A stretch of DNA of 64,000 nucleotides from Streptomyces gardneri (GCF_006539185.1 NZ_BJMN01000005.1:248001-312000), one strand, 5' to 3'; positions 1-8,404 are shown, counted from the stretch's first letter. The notes: generated by a model not told the origin, from the sequence alone. A program made the numbers and translations.

Positions 1-1020
1 GACAACGACACCCTCGGCGTCCGCCTCGTGGCACGCGGGGAGCCGGAGATCGGCTTCCTCGGCCGCCTCGACGCCCCCGCGAGCGGCGTCGACCTGCGCC
101 TCTACCTGCCCACGCTCACCGCCGACTACCTGGAGCGGGGCGGCCGCGTGGTCGTGCTGCGGCCCGACGCGGCCGAGATCGAGCGGATCTCCCGCGACCA
201 CGACCTGGTCGTGGTCGCCACCGGACGGGCCGCCACCACCGGCCTGTTCCCGCGCGATCCGGAGCGCTCGCCCTACACGGAGCCCCAGCGCGTCCTGACC
301 GCCGGCCTCTTCCACGGCATCGCGCCCGTCGACCCGGGCCACATCCACTTCCAGGTCTCCGAGGCGGGCGAGATCTTCTCCACCCGGATCCTGACCGCCG
401 AAGGACCCGTGCACGGCATCGTCGTGGAGGGCCTGCCGGGCGGTGCGCTGGAGCAACTCGCCTCCTACGACCACGCGGAGGACCCCGCCGGCTTCGAGAA
501 GACCCTCCTGGGGCTCGTCGCCGAGTACGCGCCGGACCTGCGCGAGCGCATCTCCGACCGGGAGTTCGGGATCCGCCGCCCCGGCGACGTGATCCAGGGC
601 GGCCTCACCCCGGTGGTCCGCCGCAGCTGGGCCGCGCTCGACTCGGGCAGGATCGCGCTGGCCCTCGGGGACGCCTGGATCGTCAACGACCCGCTCGCCG
701 GGCAGGGCGCCAACCTCGGCTCGCGCAGCGCCTTCGAGATCGCCGAACTCATCGTCGCCGGCGGTCCGTTCGACGAGGCGTTCGCCGAGCGGGTGGCCGA
801 GCGGCTGTGGCGGATCGCCGAACCGGTCGTCGCCTGGTCGAACCTGAACGTCGCGCCGCCGGTCGAGCACCTGGGCGGGATCTTCGTGACCGCCACGGCC
901 GATCAGCGCGTCGCCGACGCGTTCGTCGCCAACTTCAACCACCCGGCCGACATGTGGGAGGCCGTCAAGACGCCGGACGCCACGCGGGCCTGGCTGGACA
1001 AGATCACTGAGGCCGGGTGA
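1..1020 (+). CDS. Styrene monooxygenase (StyA)-like FAD-dependent oxygenase, 5' end missing
   Basis: The reading frame is open from the first base, so the N-terminal FAD-binding beta-alpha-beta motif lies outside the window; 339 codons remain. The visible part resembles the StyA / SMOA substrate-binding family: a flavoprotein central region, then a GD-type FAD motif (LALGDAWIVNDPLAGQGAN, about residues 219-237) followed by the helix that closes over the flavin. StyA enzymes use FADH2 supplied by a separate reductase to epoxidise vinyl side chains or oxidise indole-like aromatics; no reductase gene is visible here, but it could lie upstream. It is convergent with the TetR gene, with a strong hairpin between them. 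Family assignment is good; the substrate is unknown. Confidence 0.75.
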   Translation, partial: DNDTLGVRLVARGEPEIGFLGRLDAPASGVDLRLYLPTLTADYLERGGRVVVLRPDAAEIERISRDHDLVVVATGRAATTGLFPRDPERSPYTEPQRVLTAGLFHGIAPVDPGHIHFQVSEAGEIFSTRILTAEGPVHGIVVEGLPGGALEQLASYDHAEDPAGFEKTLLGLVAEYAPDLRERISDREFGIRRPGDVIQGGLTPVVRRSWAALDSGRIALALGDAWIVNDPLAGQGANLGSRSAFEIAELIVAGGPFDEAFAERVAERLWRIAEPVVAWSNLNVAPPVEHLGGIFVTATADQRVADAFVANFNHPADMWEAVKTPDATRAWLDKITEAG

Positions 1021-1034
1021 CGGAAGACCGTCGG

Positions 1035-1077
1035 CGGAGGGAAGCGCGCACGGCCCGGCCGTGCGCGCTTCCCTCCG
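1035..1077. terminator. Bidirectional terminator hairpin between convergent oxygenase and TetR genes
   Basis: A near-perfect inverted repeat (arms 1035-1053 and 1059-1077; the innermost bases form the loop) fills the space between the two convergent stop codons. There is no strong T tract, as is common in Streptomyces terminators. Confidence 0.75.
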
Positions 1078-1087
1078 TCTTTCCGTG

Positions 1088-1705
1088 TTACGCGGCGACC
1101 AGCGGACCGGTCCGCGGGCTCCAGACGGACATCGCCATGTCCACCAGCTCGTGCAGCTGGGCGCGCTCGGCCCCGTCCCGCGCCTGCAACGAGAGGCCGT
1201 TGAGGAACGTGGTGTAGAAGGCGGCGATCCGGTCCGTGTCCGTGTCCTCGGCGAGCTCCCCGCCCGCCACCGCGGCGTCCAGCCGGGTCTTGAGGGTGGA
1301 CTTGGTCCGGGCCCGGCAGCGCAGCGCGAAGTCCCGTACGGACTCGTGGTCGGTGGTGCAGCTGCTGGCGGCGTGCACGATCATGCAGCCGCGCGGCCTG
1401 TCGGCGGCGGTGAAGCGGTCGACGCTGCCGTGCAGGAGCGCGGCGATGGCCTCGCGGACCGTCGCGGCCTCGTCCATGGCCCGGCGCGAGGACTCCGCCT
1501 CGGTGCGCTCGTAGAGCTCGATGGCCTCCCGGAACAACTGCTCCTTGTTCTTGAAGGCGGCGTACAGGCTGGGCGGGTTGATGCCCATCGCGGCGCTCAG
1601 GTCGGTCGTCGACGTGGTGGCGTACCCGCGCTCCCAGAAGACGAGCATCGCCGTGTGCAGTGCGGCGTCCCGATCGAAGCTGCGGGGGCGTCCGGTGCGG
1701 GCCAC
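1088..1705 (-). CDS. TetR/AcrR-family transcriptional repressor
   Basis: 205 residues, the usual TetR length. The N-terminal helix-turn-helix is clear (FDRDAALHTAMLVFWERGY, then TTDLSAAMGINPPSLYAAFKNKEQLF, about residues 10-57), followed by a ligand-binding domain containing a CMIVHAASSC stretch typical of the TetR subgroup with a conserved CLL/CM motif. The start is GTG with an AAGGAGG ribosome binding site 4-5 bases upstream. It is divergent from an MFS exporter, and a perfect inverted repeat lies in the shared promoter region, so it probably represses that exporter and itself. The ligand is unknown. Confidence 0.88.
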   Translation of the reverse strand: MARTGRPRSFDRDAALHTAMLVFWERGYATTSTTDLSAAMGINPPSLYAAFKNKEQLFREAIELYERTEAESSRRAMDEAATVREAIAALLHGSVDRFTAADRPRGCMIVHAASSCTTDHESVRDFALRCRARTKSTLKTRLDAAVAGGELAEDTDTDRIAAFYTTFLNGLSLQARDGAERAQLHELVDMAMSVWSPRTGPLVAA

Positions 1706-1714
1706 ATGTCCTCC

Positions 1715-1767
1715 TTGACGGCCGATCAGCCGGTCGATAGCCTCTTCTGTAGAGGTTAGTACAGAAG
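1715..1767 (+). promoter_or_regulatory. Divergent promoter region with TetR-type operator
   Basis: A perfect 8-bp inverted repeat, CTTCTGTA (1744-1751) and TACAGAAG (1760-1767), is separated by 8 bases. On the + strand a candidate sigma-70 promoter reads TTGACG (1715-1720), 17-base spacer, TAGCCT (1738-1743), so the operator begins right after the -10. On the - strand a TACTAA hexamer lies inside the operator and could be the tetR -10. Bound repressor would block both directions. Operator assignment is an inference from position and symmetry. Confidence 0.65.
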
Positions 1768-1871
1768 TGGTGTTGTCCGCTGCCCCCCCGTACGGGAAAT
1801 TCGGCGGTCACTCCGTCCTGCCCTCGTCCTTCCCTCGACTCTACGGTCGGTCCGACAAGGAGATCCAGTTC

Positions 1872-3449
1872 ATGACTATCGCGGACGACGCCACGGCGGA
1901 CGGCGCTTTACCCGGTCCGAATGACCCCGAGGCCCGCGTGCGATGGGGCCTGCGGGAATGGCTGATGCTCGTGGTGGTGTGCGGGGCGTTCTCCCTCGAC
2001 GCCCTCGACAACATCATGGTCGGCATCGCCACCCCCCAGATCAAGGACGAGTTCGGCATGAGCACGTCCGCCGCCCAATGGGTGGTGAGCGCGTACGTCC
2101 TCGGCTTCGGCGGCTTCCTCCTGCTCGGCGGCCGGATGTCCGACCTCCTCGGCAGGCGGCGGGTCTTCCTCGTCGGCCTCACCGTCCTCGCGGCCGGCTC
2201 CCTCCTCGGAGGGCTGGCGAACAGTGGCCTCCTGGTCATCGTCGGCCGGCTCGTGATGGGCATCGGCGCCGCGCTGACCGCCCCCTCCGCCCTCTCGATC
2301 GTCGTCGGGAACTTCCCCGAGGGACCGCAGCGGAACCGCGCCCTCGGCATCTACACGGCCTGCGGCGCCATCGGCTACTCGATCGGCGTGGTCGTCGGCG
2401 GCGCCCTCACCCAGGCGAGCTGGCGCTGGACCTTCGTGCTCGGCGTGCCGGTGGCGATCGCCGCCCTGATCGGAGCCCTGATCCTGGTCCCCAAGGACCC
2501 GGCGCACGACGGCTCCAAGCGACACTTCGACGCCGCCGGCGCGGTCACGGTCACCGCCGCGATGCTGCTCCTCGTGTACGGCATCGTGCAGGCCCCGTCC
2601 TCGGGCTGGTTCTCCGGCGTCACCCTCGGCGTCCTCGGCGCCGCCGCCCTGCTCCTCGCCGCCTTCGTGGCGATCGAGTCCCGCAGCCCGCAGCCGCTGC
2701 TGCGGCTCGGTCTGCTCCGTAACAAATCGCTGGTGGGCGCCAGCCTCATCGCCGCGGCGATCCTCGGCACCTACATGAGCTACCAGTTCATCGGCAGCCT
2801 CTACCTCCAGTCCTACCGGGGCTGGTCCCCGCTGCAGATGGCCTTCGCCTTCCTGCCGATCGGCCTCATGATCCTCACCTTCGCGCCCCGCGCGGGGAAG
2901 TGGCTGGGCCGTACCGGACTGCGCTGGCCGGTCTTCGGCGGCATGTTCGCCTACACCGTCGCCTTCCTGCTCTTCCTGCGGGTGGGCGAGGGCTCCTCCT
3001 ACTGGCTGGTGATCCTGCCGAGCATGGTGCTCATCGGCGTCGGCTTCCCCTTCGCCTTCACCGCGGCCAACGTCGCGGCCACCTCGGGCGTCGACGAGTC
3101 CGAGCAGGGCCTCGCCGCGGGCATCCTGCAGACCGGCTACCAGGTGGGCGCCGCGGTGGTGCTCGCCGTGGTGACCGTGCGCATGGGCGGTGAGGAGAGC
3201 CCCTCGCACGCCGAGTCGCTCACCGGATACCACCAGGGCATCTGGGTCATCGTCCTGATCGCCGCCGTCTCGGCCTTCTCGGTGCCGATCGCCGCGGCGG
3301 CGGCCCGGAGGAAGGCCGGCTCCTCGCGGGCCGGCTCCCCGGCCTCCGGCTCCCTGGAGGCGGCTTCCGCCGACGCCGACGCCGACGGCGGCGGTACCGA
3401 GAAGGCCGACGGCCGTACGGCCGAGTCCGCCGGCCGGTCCGGGCGCTGA
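1872..3449 (+). CDS. MFS exporter, DHA2 (14-TM) family
   Basis: 525 residues. ATG at 1872 has an AAGGAG ribosome binding site at 1857-1862; the frame is open further upstream, but that part would cross the promoter/operator. About 14 hydrophobic segments. MFS motif A is present after TM2 (GGRMSDLLGRRRV), and the drug/proton antiporter motif C region (GAIGYSIGVVVGGALTQ) is in TM5. The acidic TM1 sequence (AFSLDALDNIMVG) is typical of DHA2 multidrug exporters. The C-terminal tail after TM14 is low-complexity Ala/Ser/Asp-rich. It is probably controlled by the divergent TetR protein and exports a toxic small molecule; substrate not predictable. Confidence 0.88.
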   Translation: MTIADDATADGALPGPNDPEARVRWGLREWLMLVVVCGAFSLDALDNIMVGIATPQIKDEFGMSTSAAQWVVSAYVLGFGGFLLLGGRMSDLLGRRRVFLVGLTVLAAGSLLGGLANSGLLVIVGRLVMGIGAALTAPSALSIVVGNFPEGPQRNRALGIYTACGAIGYSIGVVVGGALTQASWRWTFVLGVPVAIAALIGALILVPKDPAHDGSKRHFDAAGAVTVTAAMLLLVYGIVQAPSSGWFSGVTLGVLGAAALLLAAFVAIESRSPQPLLRLGLLRNKSLVGASLIAAAILGTYMSYQFIGSLYLQSYRGWSPLQMAFAFLPIGLMILTFAPRAGKWLGRTGLRWPVFGGMFAYTVAFLLFLRVGEGSSYWLVILPSMVLIGVGFPFAFTAANVAATSGVDESEQGLAAGILQTGYQVGAAVVLAVVTVRMGGEESPSHAESLTGYHQGIWVIVLIAAVSAFSVPIAAAAARRKAGSSRAGSPASGSLEAASADADADGGGTEKADGRTAESAGRSGR

Positions 3450-3508
3450 CCCGGCCCGGAGCGGACGGCCGGTGACCGGTCGTCGGTGGTCGGTCACCGG
3501 CACGCGAG

Positions 3509-3537
3509 AGGCCGCTCCCCTCATCGGGGAGCGGCCT
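3509..3537. terminator. Terminator hairpin after the MFS gene
   Basis: Perfect 12-bp stem (3509-3520 with 3526-3537), 5-base loop, followed by TTTC on the + strand. It lies between convergent MFS and aldolase genes and can serve both. Confidence 0.8.
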
Positions 3538-3573
3538 TTCGCTCTTGTCACGGGCCGGCCGGCCCGGCTCCGG

Positions 3574-4386
3574 TCACTCGTCGAGCAGGTCCGGCTGCTC
3601 GTGCACGATCTCGTCCCAGAGCAGCTGGAAGCTGAACCAGCCGAGGTGGCGGTCCCCGAAGCCGTCGCGGGCGGCCTCGGCCTGTTCGTGGCTCATCGGC
3701 TGCACCTGCCCGGCGGCCGCCGCGAGCAACTGCACCTGGGCGGCGGCCTCGTAGGTGAAGAACCAGTGCACGGCCTCGTCGACCGAGCCGCCGACGGTGA
3801 TCAGGCCGTGGTGCCGCAGCAGGATCGCCCGCTTGTCGCCGAGCCGGTCGGCGATGTCCTCGCCCTGCGCGAGGCTGATGGACGGGCCCTCGTAGTCGCC
3901 GTAGAGGACCTGGTCGCCGTAGAAGGCGGCGGACTCCTGGTCGAGCGGTTCGAGGAGCCGGCCGAGCGCGCCGAGCGCCCGCGAGTGCGGGGTGTGGCCG
4001 TGCGCGGCGGCGACGGCGCCCGGGTGGGCGCGGTGGATGGCGGAGTGGATCACGAAGGCACTGGGGTTGAGCCGGTGGTGGCCCTCGACGACGCGGCCCT
4101 TGGAGTCGACGAGGATCAGGTCGCGGACCTTCACCCGGCTGAAGGGGACACCGAAGGGGTTGACCCAGAACAGGTCGTCGCCCTCGGGGTCCCGCACTGA
4201 GATGTGCCCCGACACGCCTTCCCCGTACCCGTACTTGCCGAACAGCCGCAGGGCGGCGGTCAGTCGCTGCTTGCGGTGCCTGCGGTCGTCCTCCACGGAG
4301 TCGAAGACGGGCTCGGTGGGCAGGGGGAGGCCGGTGTGGGTGTCGGCCAGGTAGTCGGCCCGTTCCTGCGTCGCGATCTCGGTCAT
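3574..4386 (-). CDS. Class II aldolase/adducin-family protein
   Basis: 270 residues, ATG start. Family features: substrate-loop GVSGHISVRDPE (about residues 55-66), NPFGVPFS, first zinc-ligand pair in AAHGHTPHSRALG (about 129-141), and the third ligand region LLRHHGLITVGG (about 190-201). These match L-fuculose-phosphate aldolase/ribulose-5-phosphate epimerase-type zinc enzymes, but the family also contains decarboxylases and proteins of unknown function. It follows the FAD-binding protein gene on the same strand after 93 bases and may share its transcript. The substrate is not predictable. Confidence 0.82.
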   Translation of the reverse strand: MTEIATQERADYLADTHTGLPLPTEPVFDSVEDDRRHRKQRLTAALRLFGKYGYGEGVSGHISVRDPEGDDLFWVNPFGVPFSRVKVRDLILVDSKGRVVEGHHRLNPSAFVIHSAIHRAHPGAVAAAHGHTPHSRALGALGRLLEPLDQESAAFYGDQVLYGDYEGPSISLAQGEDIADRLGDKRAILLRHHGLITVGGSVDEAVHWFFTYEAAAQVQLLAAAAGQVQPMSHEQAEAARDGFGDRHLGWFSFQLLWDEIVHEQPDLLDE

Positions 4387-4479
4387 GCGGGGGCTCCTCG
4401 TGGTGTGGGGCGGCCGGGGTACGGCCGGTGGTGGGGGTGGTCGCGGGGCGGAGTGGGCCGTAGGGCCTGTCCGGACGCG

Positions 4480-6015
4480 TCAGAGGGCGCGGACCGGGTC
4501 CGCGGACCCGACGGGGGTGCGGGCCGCCTCCGCGTGGACGGCGTCCGCTATGTCGACGGCCCGGTCCACCAGGGAGGGCACGCCGAAGGTGAAGAAGAGC
4601 GAGCCGGAGGCGAGGTCGCCGAGGACGTGGATCCGCCGGTCGGTCTCGCCGGCGGCGAGCAGCCCGCTGGTCGACCGGGAGACGTGGACGCCACCGCGCG
4701 GATGCCGGACGGCGAGTCCCCTGTGGGCCAGCGCGTCGACGAGCGCCGACGCCCCGCGCGGGACGCGGTGCGAGGCGGGGCTGACGGCGTTGACGACGAC
4801 GTCGGCGTCCTGGACGCCCGCGTCGCCGACCAGGCGGAAGCCCCCGGAGGGTCGGGCGGTGATCCGCTCGACGCCTCGGACGATCCGCAGCAGGCCGCGG
4901 TCGGCCCGGGCGAGCAGCGTCGCCGCGCTGGCCGGCGGCATGGGGCAGCACAGGCTCATCACGGTCCGGTAGTGGTCCCGCAGCAGTCGGGTCCGCTCGT
5001 GCTCGGGCAGCAGCGGCCAGACGTCGGGGCCCGTGTCCGGGACCGCGTGCTGGAGGAGCCGCAGGCCCGGGTCGGTGCCGTCCACGAGGCCGAACTGGCG
5101 CCGCAGCCGGGCGACGGGGTCCTCGGTGCCCGTCGTGGCGATCTCGGCCGCGACGGAGTCGAGCGACGATCCGGCGTCCGCGAGCTCGGCCCCCATCAGG
5201 GCGACCACGTCGGCGACGGAGAGCCGCTCGCCCCGCGCGGCCACGGCGCGGAAGTGCGCGGCGGTGAAGTAGCGGGGTGCGCGCTCCACCGGCCGTTGGC
5301 GGACGCTCGGCAGCACCCCGCGCCGGGAGGCCATGAGGATCTCACCGGAGTGCCCCGCCGCGGTCAGGTGCAGCACCACGTCCACGGCGGTCAGCCCGCT
5401 GCCGACCACGACGACCCGGTCCCGCTCGCCGATGCCGGCGAGCCGCTGCGCCACCGGGTACGGGTCGGCGACGAACCCCGGTGTGCCGGTCAGCCCGTGC
5501 GGGTCGGCCGGCTCCCCGGTGCCCACGCAGAGCACGGCGTGGTCGAGGGCGTAGGGGGTGCGGTCGGCGGTGTACGCGACCAGGGCGCCGTCCTCGCGCG
5601 CCAGGTCGGCCACGGCCGCCCGGACCAGCCGGATGGCGCAGCCGCGGGCCGCGAGCCGGTTCAGCGCGGCGCGGGCGCACTGCTCCAGGTAGTCGCCGTA
5701 CAGGGCCCGGGGAGGGAAGGTGATGCCCGAGCGGGCGTCGACGTGGTCGGCGCGCGTGCCCAGGAACACGGCCCGCGCTTCCAGCCACCGGGTGAAGTGC
5801 TCCGGGTCGCCGGCCCGCACCGTCATGTCCTCGGGTGGGGCGTTCACCCGCAGGGTCGCGGCGTCGGGTTGGTAGGCACGACCCCGCCACAGGTGCGGGG
5901 AGGGGTCGAACACCGTGACCGACTCGGGAATTTCGTCGCGCTGGCTCAAAGTGTCGAGCAGGCATACGGCGGAGGCGCCGCCTCCGATGATGCCGATTCT
6001 CGCAGGAAACAACAT
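4480..6015 (-). CDS. FAD/NAD(P)-binding protein (FAD_NAD_binding_9-like)
   Basis: 511 residues, ATG start. An N-terminal dinucleotide-binding motif IGIIGGGASAVCLLD (residues 7-21) binds FAD. A second Rossmann motif VVVVGSGLTAVDVVLHL sits in the middle (about 197-213) and should bind NAD(P)H. A further region ends in LAAGETDRRIHVLGDLASGS, the usual C-terminal FAD contact. The layout fits single-component flavin oxidoreductases of the group annotated as FAD-NAD(P)-binding or hydroxylase-like. It is the first gene of a probable two-gene unit with the class II aldolase, and AraC-type direct repeats lie 70-105 bases upstream. Substrate unknown. Confidence 0.75.
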   Translation of the reverse strand: MLFPARIGIIGGGASAVCLLDTLSQRDEIPESVTVFDPSPHLWRGRAYQPDAATLRVNAPPEDMTVRAGDPEHFTRWLEARAVFLGTRADHVDARSGITFPPRALYGDYLEQCARAALNRLAARGCAIRLVRAAVADLAREDGALVAYTADRTPYALDHAVLCVGTGEPADPHGLTGTPGFVADPYPVAQRLAGIGERDRVVVVGSGLTAVDVVLHLTAAGHSGEILMASRRGVLPSVRQRPVERAPRYFTAAHFRAVAARGERLSVADVVALMGAELADAGSSLDSVAAEIATTGTEDPVARLRRQFGLVDGTDPGLRLLQHAVPDTGPDVWPLLPEHERTRLLRDHYRTVMSLCCPMPPASAATLLARADRGLLRIVRGVERITARPSGGFRLVGDAGVQDADVVVNAVSPASHRVPRGASALVDALAHRGLAVRHPRGGVHVSRSTSGLLAAGETDRRIHVLGDLASGSLFFTFGVPSLVDRAVDIADAVHAEAARTPVGSADPVRAL

Positions 6016-6082
6016 TCGAGCGAACCCCGTTCAATGGCGCGGATGATGTCCGTTCTTTTACCGAGGGAAAACCGATCGGAAC

Positions 6083-6120
6083 AGGTACGGAAAGAAATGC
6101 GGTAGGTACGGACAGAAGTG
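6083..6120 (-). promoter_or_regulatory. Two direct repeats with 21-base period, probable AraC-family binding site
   Basis: Two 17-base direct repeats (6083-6099 and 6104-6120) agree at 15 of 17 positions, with shared core AGGTACGGA and AGAA. The period of 21 bases equals two helical turns, the classic geometry for an AraC-type dimer. They lie 68-105 bases upstream of the FAD-binding protein start, and the AraC gene ends less than 200 bases away. Confidence 0.6.
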
Positions 6121-6312
6121 TCGGGAGAGCCGAACCGCAAAACCTGTGAAATCGGGATCCAGTCTCCTGGCTTCCCGTCGGCGCCGCTGGCGTGAACACG
6201 CATGCGGCATAACGGGTTTGCGCACGCTCGTTCGGCGTGCGCGCCGGTGCGGGAGGCGAGGAGGAGAAAGAGAAGGGTGGGGGAGAGGGGGTGCGGGGCG
6301 GGCGGGACGGTC

Positions 6313-7305
6313 CTAGGGGAGCCCGCGTGCCGACTGGCGGCGCCACTCGCGGGGGGCCACCCCGTAGCGCTCGCGGAACAGCTTGCTGAAGTGCGACGCG
6401 CTGTCGAGGCCCCAGCGCTCGGCGATGCCGGCCACCGTCAGATGGGCGGTGCGCGGGTCGGACAGGTCGTCCCGGCAGCGGCGCAGCCGCTCGTTCCGGA
6501 TCCACAGGGCGGGACTGCTGTCCTCGTCCTGGAACAGCAGCTGGAGGTAGCGCAGGGAGATCTTGTGCGTCCTGGCGAGCAGCCGGGGGCTCAGCTCGGA
6601 GCAGCCGAGCCGGGCGCGGGCGAAGGTCTTGATCCGGTGCAGCAGGGCGCGGCGGGCCAGGACGGGGTCGGGCACCGCCTCGCCGAGCTTCTCCGAGCAG
6701 ACGGCACCGACCAGGCTGGCGACGCTGCTGCCCAGGTGGTCCGCTATCGCCGGGTCCAGCCGCGACATGTTCCGCGCGGCGCTGCGGAGCAGGTCGGCGA
6801 GGAGCACGCTGGCCCCTTCGGAGCCGGACCAGGTGGCCGCCCGCAGCGGGTGCTCGACCCCGGCCCTGAGGTCGACCAGCCGGTGGTCGAACTTCACGGT
6901 GACCATGTGGATGGGCTGCCGCATCCAGAGGGAGAAGGGCAGGGAGCTGTCGTAGCAGAAGAGATTGCCCGCCCGGGCGACGGCCGTGAGGTCGCCCTGA
7001 CGGACCCGGACCTCTCCGTCCAGGACGCACGCGAGATAGAGGGGCGCCGTCGCCGCCTTGGTGGCGAGCAGCGCGGTGCGCTCGACGGCGTGCGGCCCGG
7101 CCTGGACCTCGGCGAGCTGCACCGTGCCGAAGGTGCCTGTGGCGATGGTCCCTTCGAAGTGACCGGGCTCGGTGCGATAGACGCGCAGCGGACCGCAGGT
7201 GTCCGTGACGAGATCACCCCACGCGTGGAATCCCCGCTGCAGAGCGGATTCCCCCGTGCGTAAGGTGCGCACCGGCCCGGTCGGGTCGAGCAGCACAGTG
7301 CTCAT
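6313..7305 (-). CDS. AraC-family regulator with AraC_binding_2-type sensor domain
   Basis: 330 residues from ATG 7305; an in-frame GTG at 7341 is the alternative. The C-terminal about 100 residues carry the two helix-turn-helix motifs of AraC/XylS proteins (LLARTHKISLRYLQLLFQDE and GIAERWGLDSASHFSKLFRERYGVAPREWRR). The N-terminal portion resembles the AraC-binding-like domain of FeaR/NimR-type activators. ATG 7305 is preferred because it overlaps the stop of a leader peptide in an ATGA arrangement; its own ribosome binding site is weak. The adjacent FAD gene has a matching AraC-style repeat pair, so it is the likely target. Confidence 0.85.
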   Translation of the reverse strand: MSTVLLDPTGPVRTLRTGESALQRGFHAWGDLVTDTCGPLRVYRTEPGHFEGTIATGTFGTVQLAEVQAGPHAVERTALLATKAATAPLYLACVLDGEVRVRQGDLTAVARAGNLFCYDSSLPFSLWMRQPIHMVTVKFDHRLVDLRAGVEHPLRAATWSGSEGASVLLADLLRSAARNMSRLDPAIADHLGSSVASLVGAVCSEKLGEAVPDPVLARRALLHRIKTFARARLGCSELSPRLLARTHKISLRYLQLLFQDEDSSPALWIRNERLRRCRDDLSDPRTAHLTVAGIAERWGLDSASHFSKLFRERYGVAPREWRRQSARGLP

Positions 7306-7364
7306 GTGAATCGTCCCGGTGCCGCCGAAAGGGATATGCACTTGCCCTGGAGGTCGCGGGGCAT
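7302..7364 (-). CDS. 20-residue leader peptide translationally coupled to the AraC gene
   Basis: ATG at 7364 follows an excellent ribosome binding site (AAAGGAG, 6 bases spacing). The 20-codon frame starts MPRDLQGK and ends GRFT. Its TGA (7304-7302) overlaps the AraC ATG (7305-7303) as ATGA. The AraC start itself lacks a good ribosome binding site, so ribosomes finishing the leader probably initiate AraC. Whether the peptide has a role beyond coupling cannot be told; it contains one Cys. No family recognised. Confidence 0.55.
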   Translation of the reverse strand: MPRDLQGKCISLSAAPGRFT

Positions 7365-7738
7365 GAAGTTCTCCTTTCTCGAGGGCCGTTGCCGGCTCTC
7401 TTCACAGATGATCCTCATCCTGCTGCATGGGCTGGGACGCCCGGCAGTTGGATTTGCGTCAGTGCGGCTCGAACAAGGATTCCTGCTTCGTGTATATCCA
7501 CGAGAAGGGGGCGCGAACTGTGTCGCACTGTGTAGTTCATGGAACATTCACGAATGCCGCGTCGTTCCGGGCATGGCCGAAGCCCCGTCGGTGCCTGACC
7601 GAAGGGGCTCTTGCTTTCCTGTCCGCGGGTCCATGGGCAGGTCCCTGGGCATCTTCAGGGCGTGATCTTGGGACCTCCCGAGGCGCGGAGTCCGGAAAGG
7701 ACGCCTTGACAGCGGGGGCCGCGGCGCGCGTGCGCGCG
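7365..7738. other. Intergenic region with lower-GC stretch and one hairpin
   Basis: No convincing intact gene. Bases about 7420-7570 are clearly less GC-rich than the surroundings. On the + strand they translate to a short Cys-containing stretch (...CGSNKDSCFVYIHEKG... to ...FRAW) vaguely like the small DUF397 family but without a ribosome binding site or a proper end; it may be a decayed gene. An imperfect hairpin (7581-7592 with 7598-7609), followed on the + strand by CTTGCTTTCCT, looks like a terminator. The - strand promoter for the AraC leader must also lie here. Confidence 0.4.
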
Positions 7739-8404
7739 CTAGCGGGCCGCCGGTACGCCGCCGTGCACGACCTCGCGCTCCCAGCCGTCCCGCGGCTGGG
7801 TGTGCAGGCGCCAGTAGTGCTCCGCGATGTCGTCCGGGTCGTACGCCGTACCGGGCGCCACGGCCCCGGGGACGGTCACCGAGGCCACATGCACCCCGGC
7901 CGGACCGTACTGCGCGTCGAGCAGGTCGACCAGGGTCCTGACACCGAATTTTCCGAGGCCCAGGCTCACATAGCCCGGGTCGACCCGGGGCATTCCGCCC
8001 GTGACCAGGATCGTTCCGCTGCCCCGCTCGGCCATGCCCGGGGCCACATGGCTCGCGGTCGTGAGCGCGCCCACCACGTTCACGGCCCAGGCGTCGAGCT
8101 GCCCCCGCGCGTCGAGCTCCCCCGGTCCGTCGCGGCGGATGAGGGCGGCGTTGTAGACGGCCGCGTCGACCGGCCCGAGCTCCTTCCCGACCGTGTCGAG
8201 GGCGGCCCGCAGCCCCGCCTCGTCCGTGCTGTCGGCGGTCAGGGCCAGCACCCTGCCGCCGTCCCGCCCGATCTCCGCGGCGACCTGCTCCACGGTCTCC
8301 TTCCTCCGTGCGATCACGGCGACGGAGTACCCCTCACGGGCGAACCGCGAGGCCACGGCCTTCCCGATCCCCGGCCCGGCACCGACCACGACTGCTGTGG
8401 ACAC
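7739..8404 (-). CDS. SDR-family oxidoreductase with atypical active site
   Basis: 221 residues from GTG 8404 (GGGAG five bases upstream; GTG 8407 directly before it is the alternative). The N-terminal NAD(P)-binding motif is GAGPGIGKAVA with a basic ARRKE stretch after beta-2, pointing to NADPH. NNAG is replaced by YNAALIRR. In the usual YxxxK position the sequence reads LGLGK, so the Lys is kept but the catalytic Tyr appears to be Leu. It may be a non-canonical SDR or a binding protein. It lies downstream of the MerR-HEAT gene on the same strand after 182 bases. Confidence 0.75.
   Translation of the reverse strand: MSTAVVVGAGPGIGKAVASRFAREGYSVAVIARRKETVEQVAAEIGRDGGRVLALTADSTDEAGLRAALDTVGKELGPVDAAVYNAALIRRDGPGELDARGQLDAWAVNVVGALTTASHVAPGMAERGSGTILVTGGMPRVDPGYVSLGLGKFGVRTLVDLLDAQYGPAGVHVASVTVPGAVAPGTAYDPDDIAEHYWRLHTQPRDGWEREVVHGGVPAAR

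Noticed and set aside
4456..4476. AGGGCCTGTCC motif as another MITE copy
   Set aside because: Only the first bases resemble the element at 46577; no matching inverted end was found nearby.
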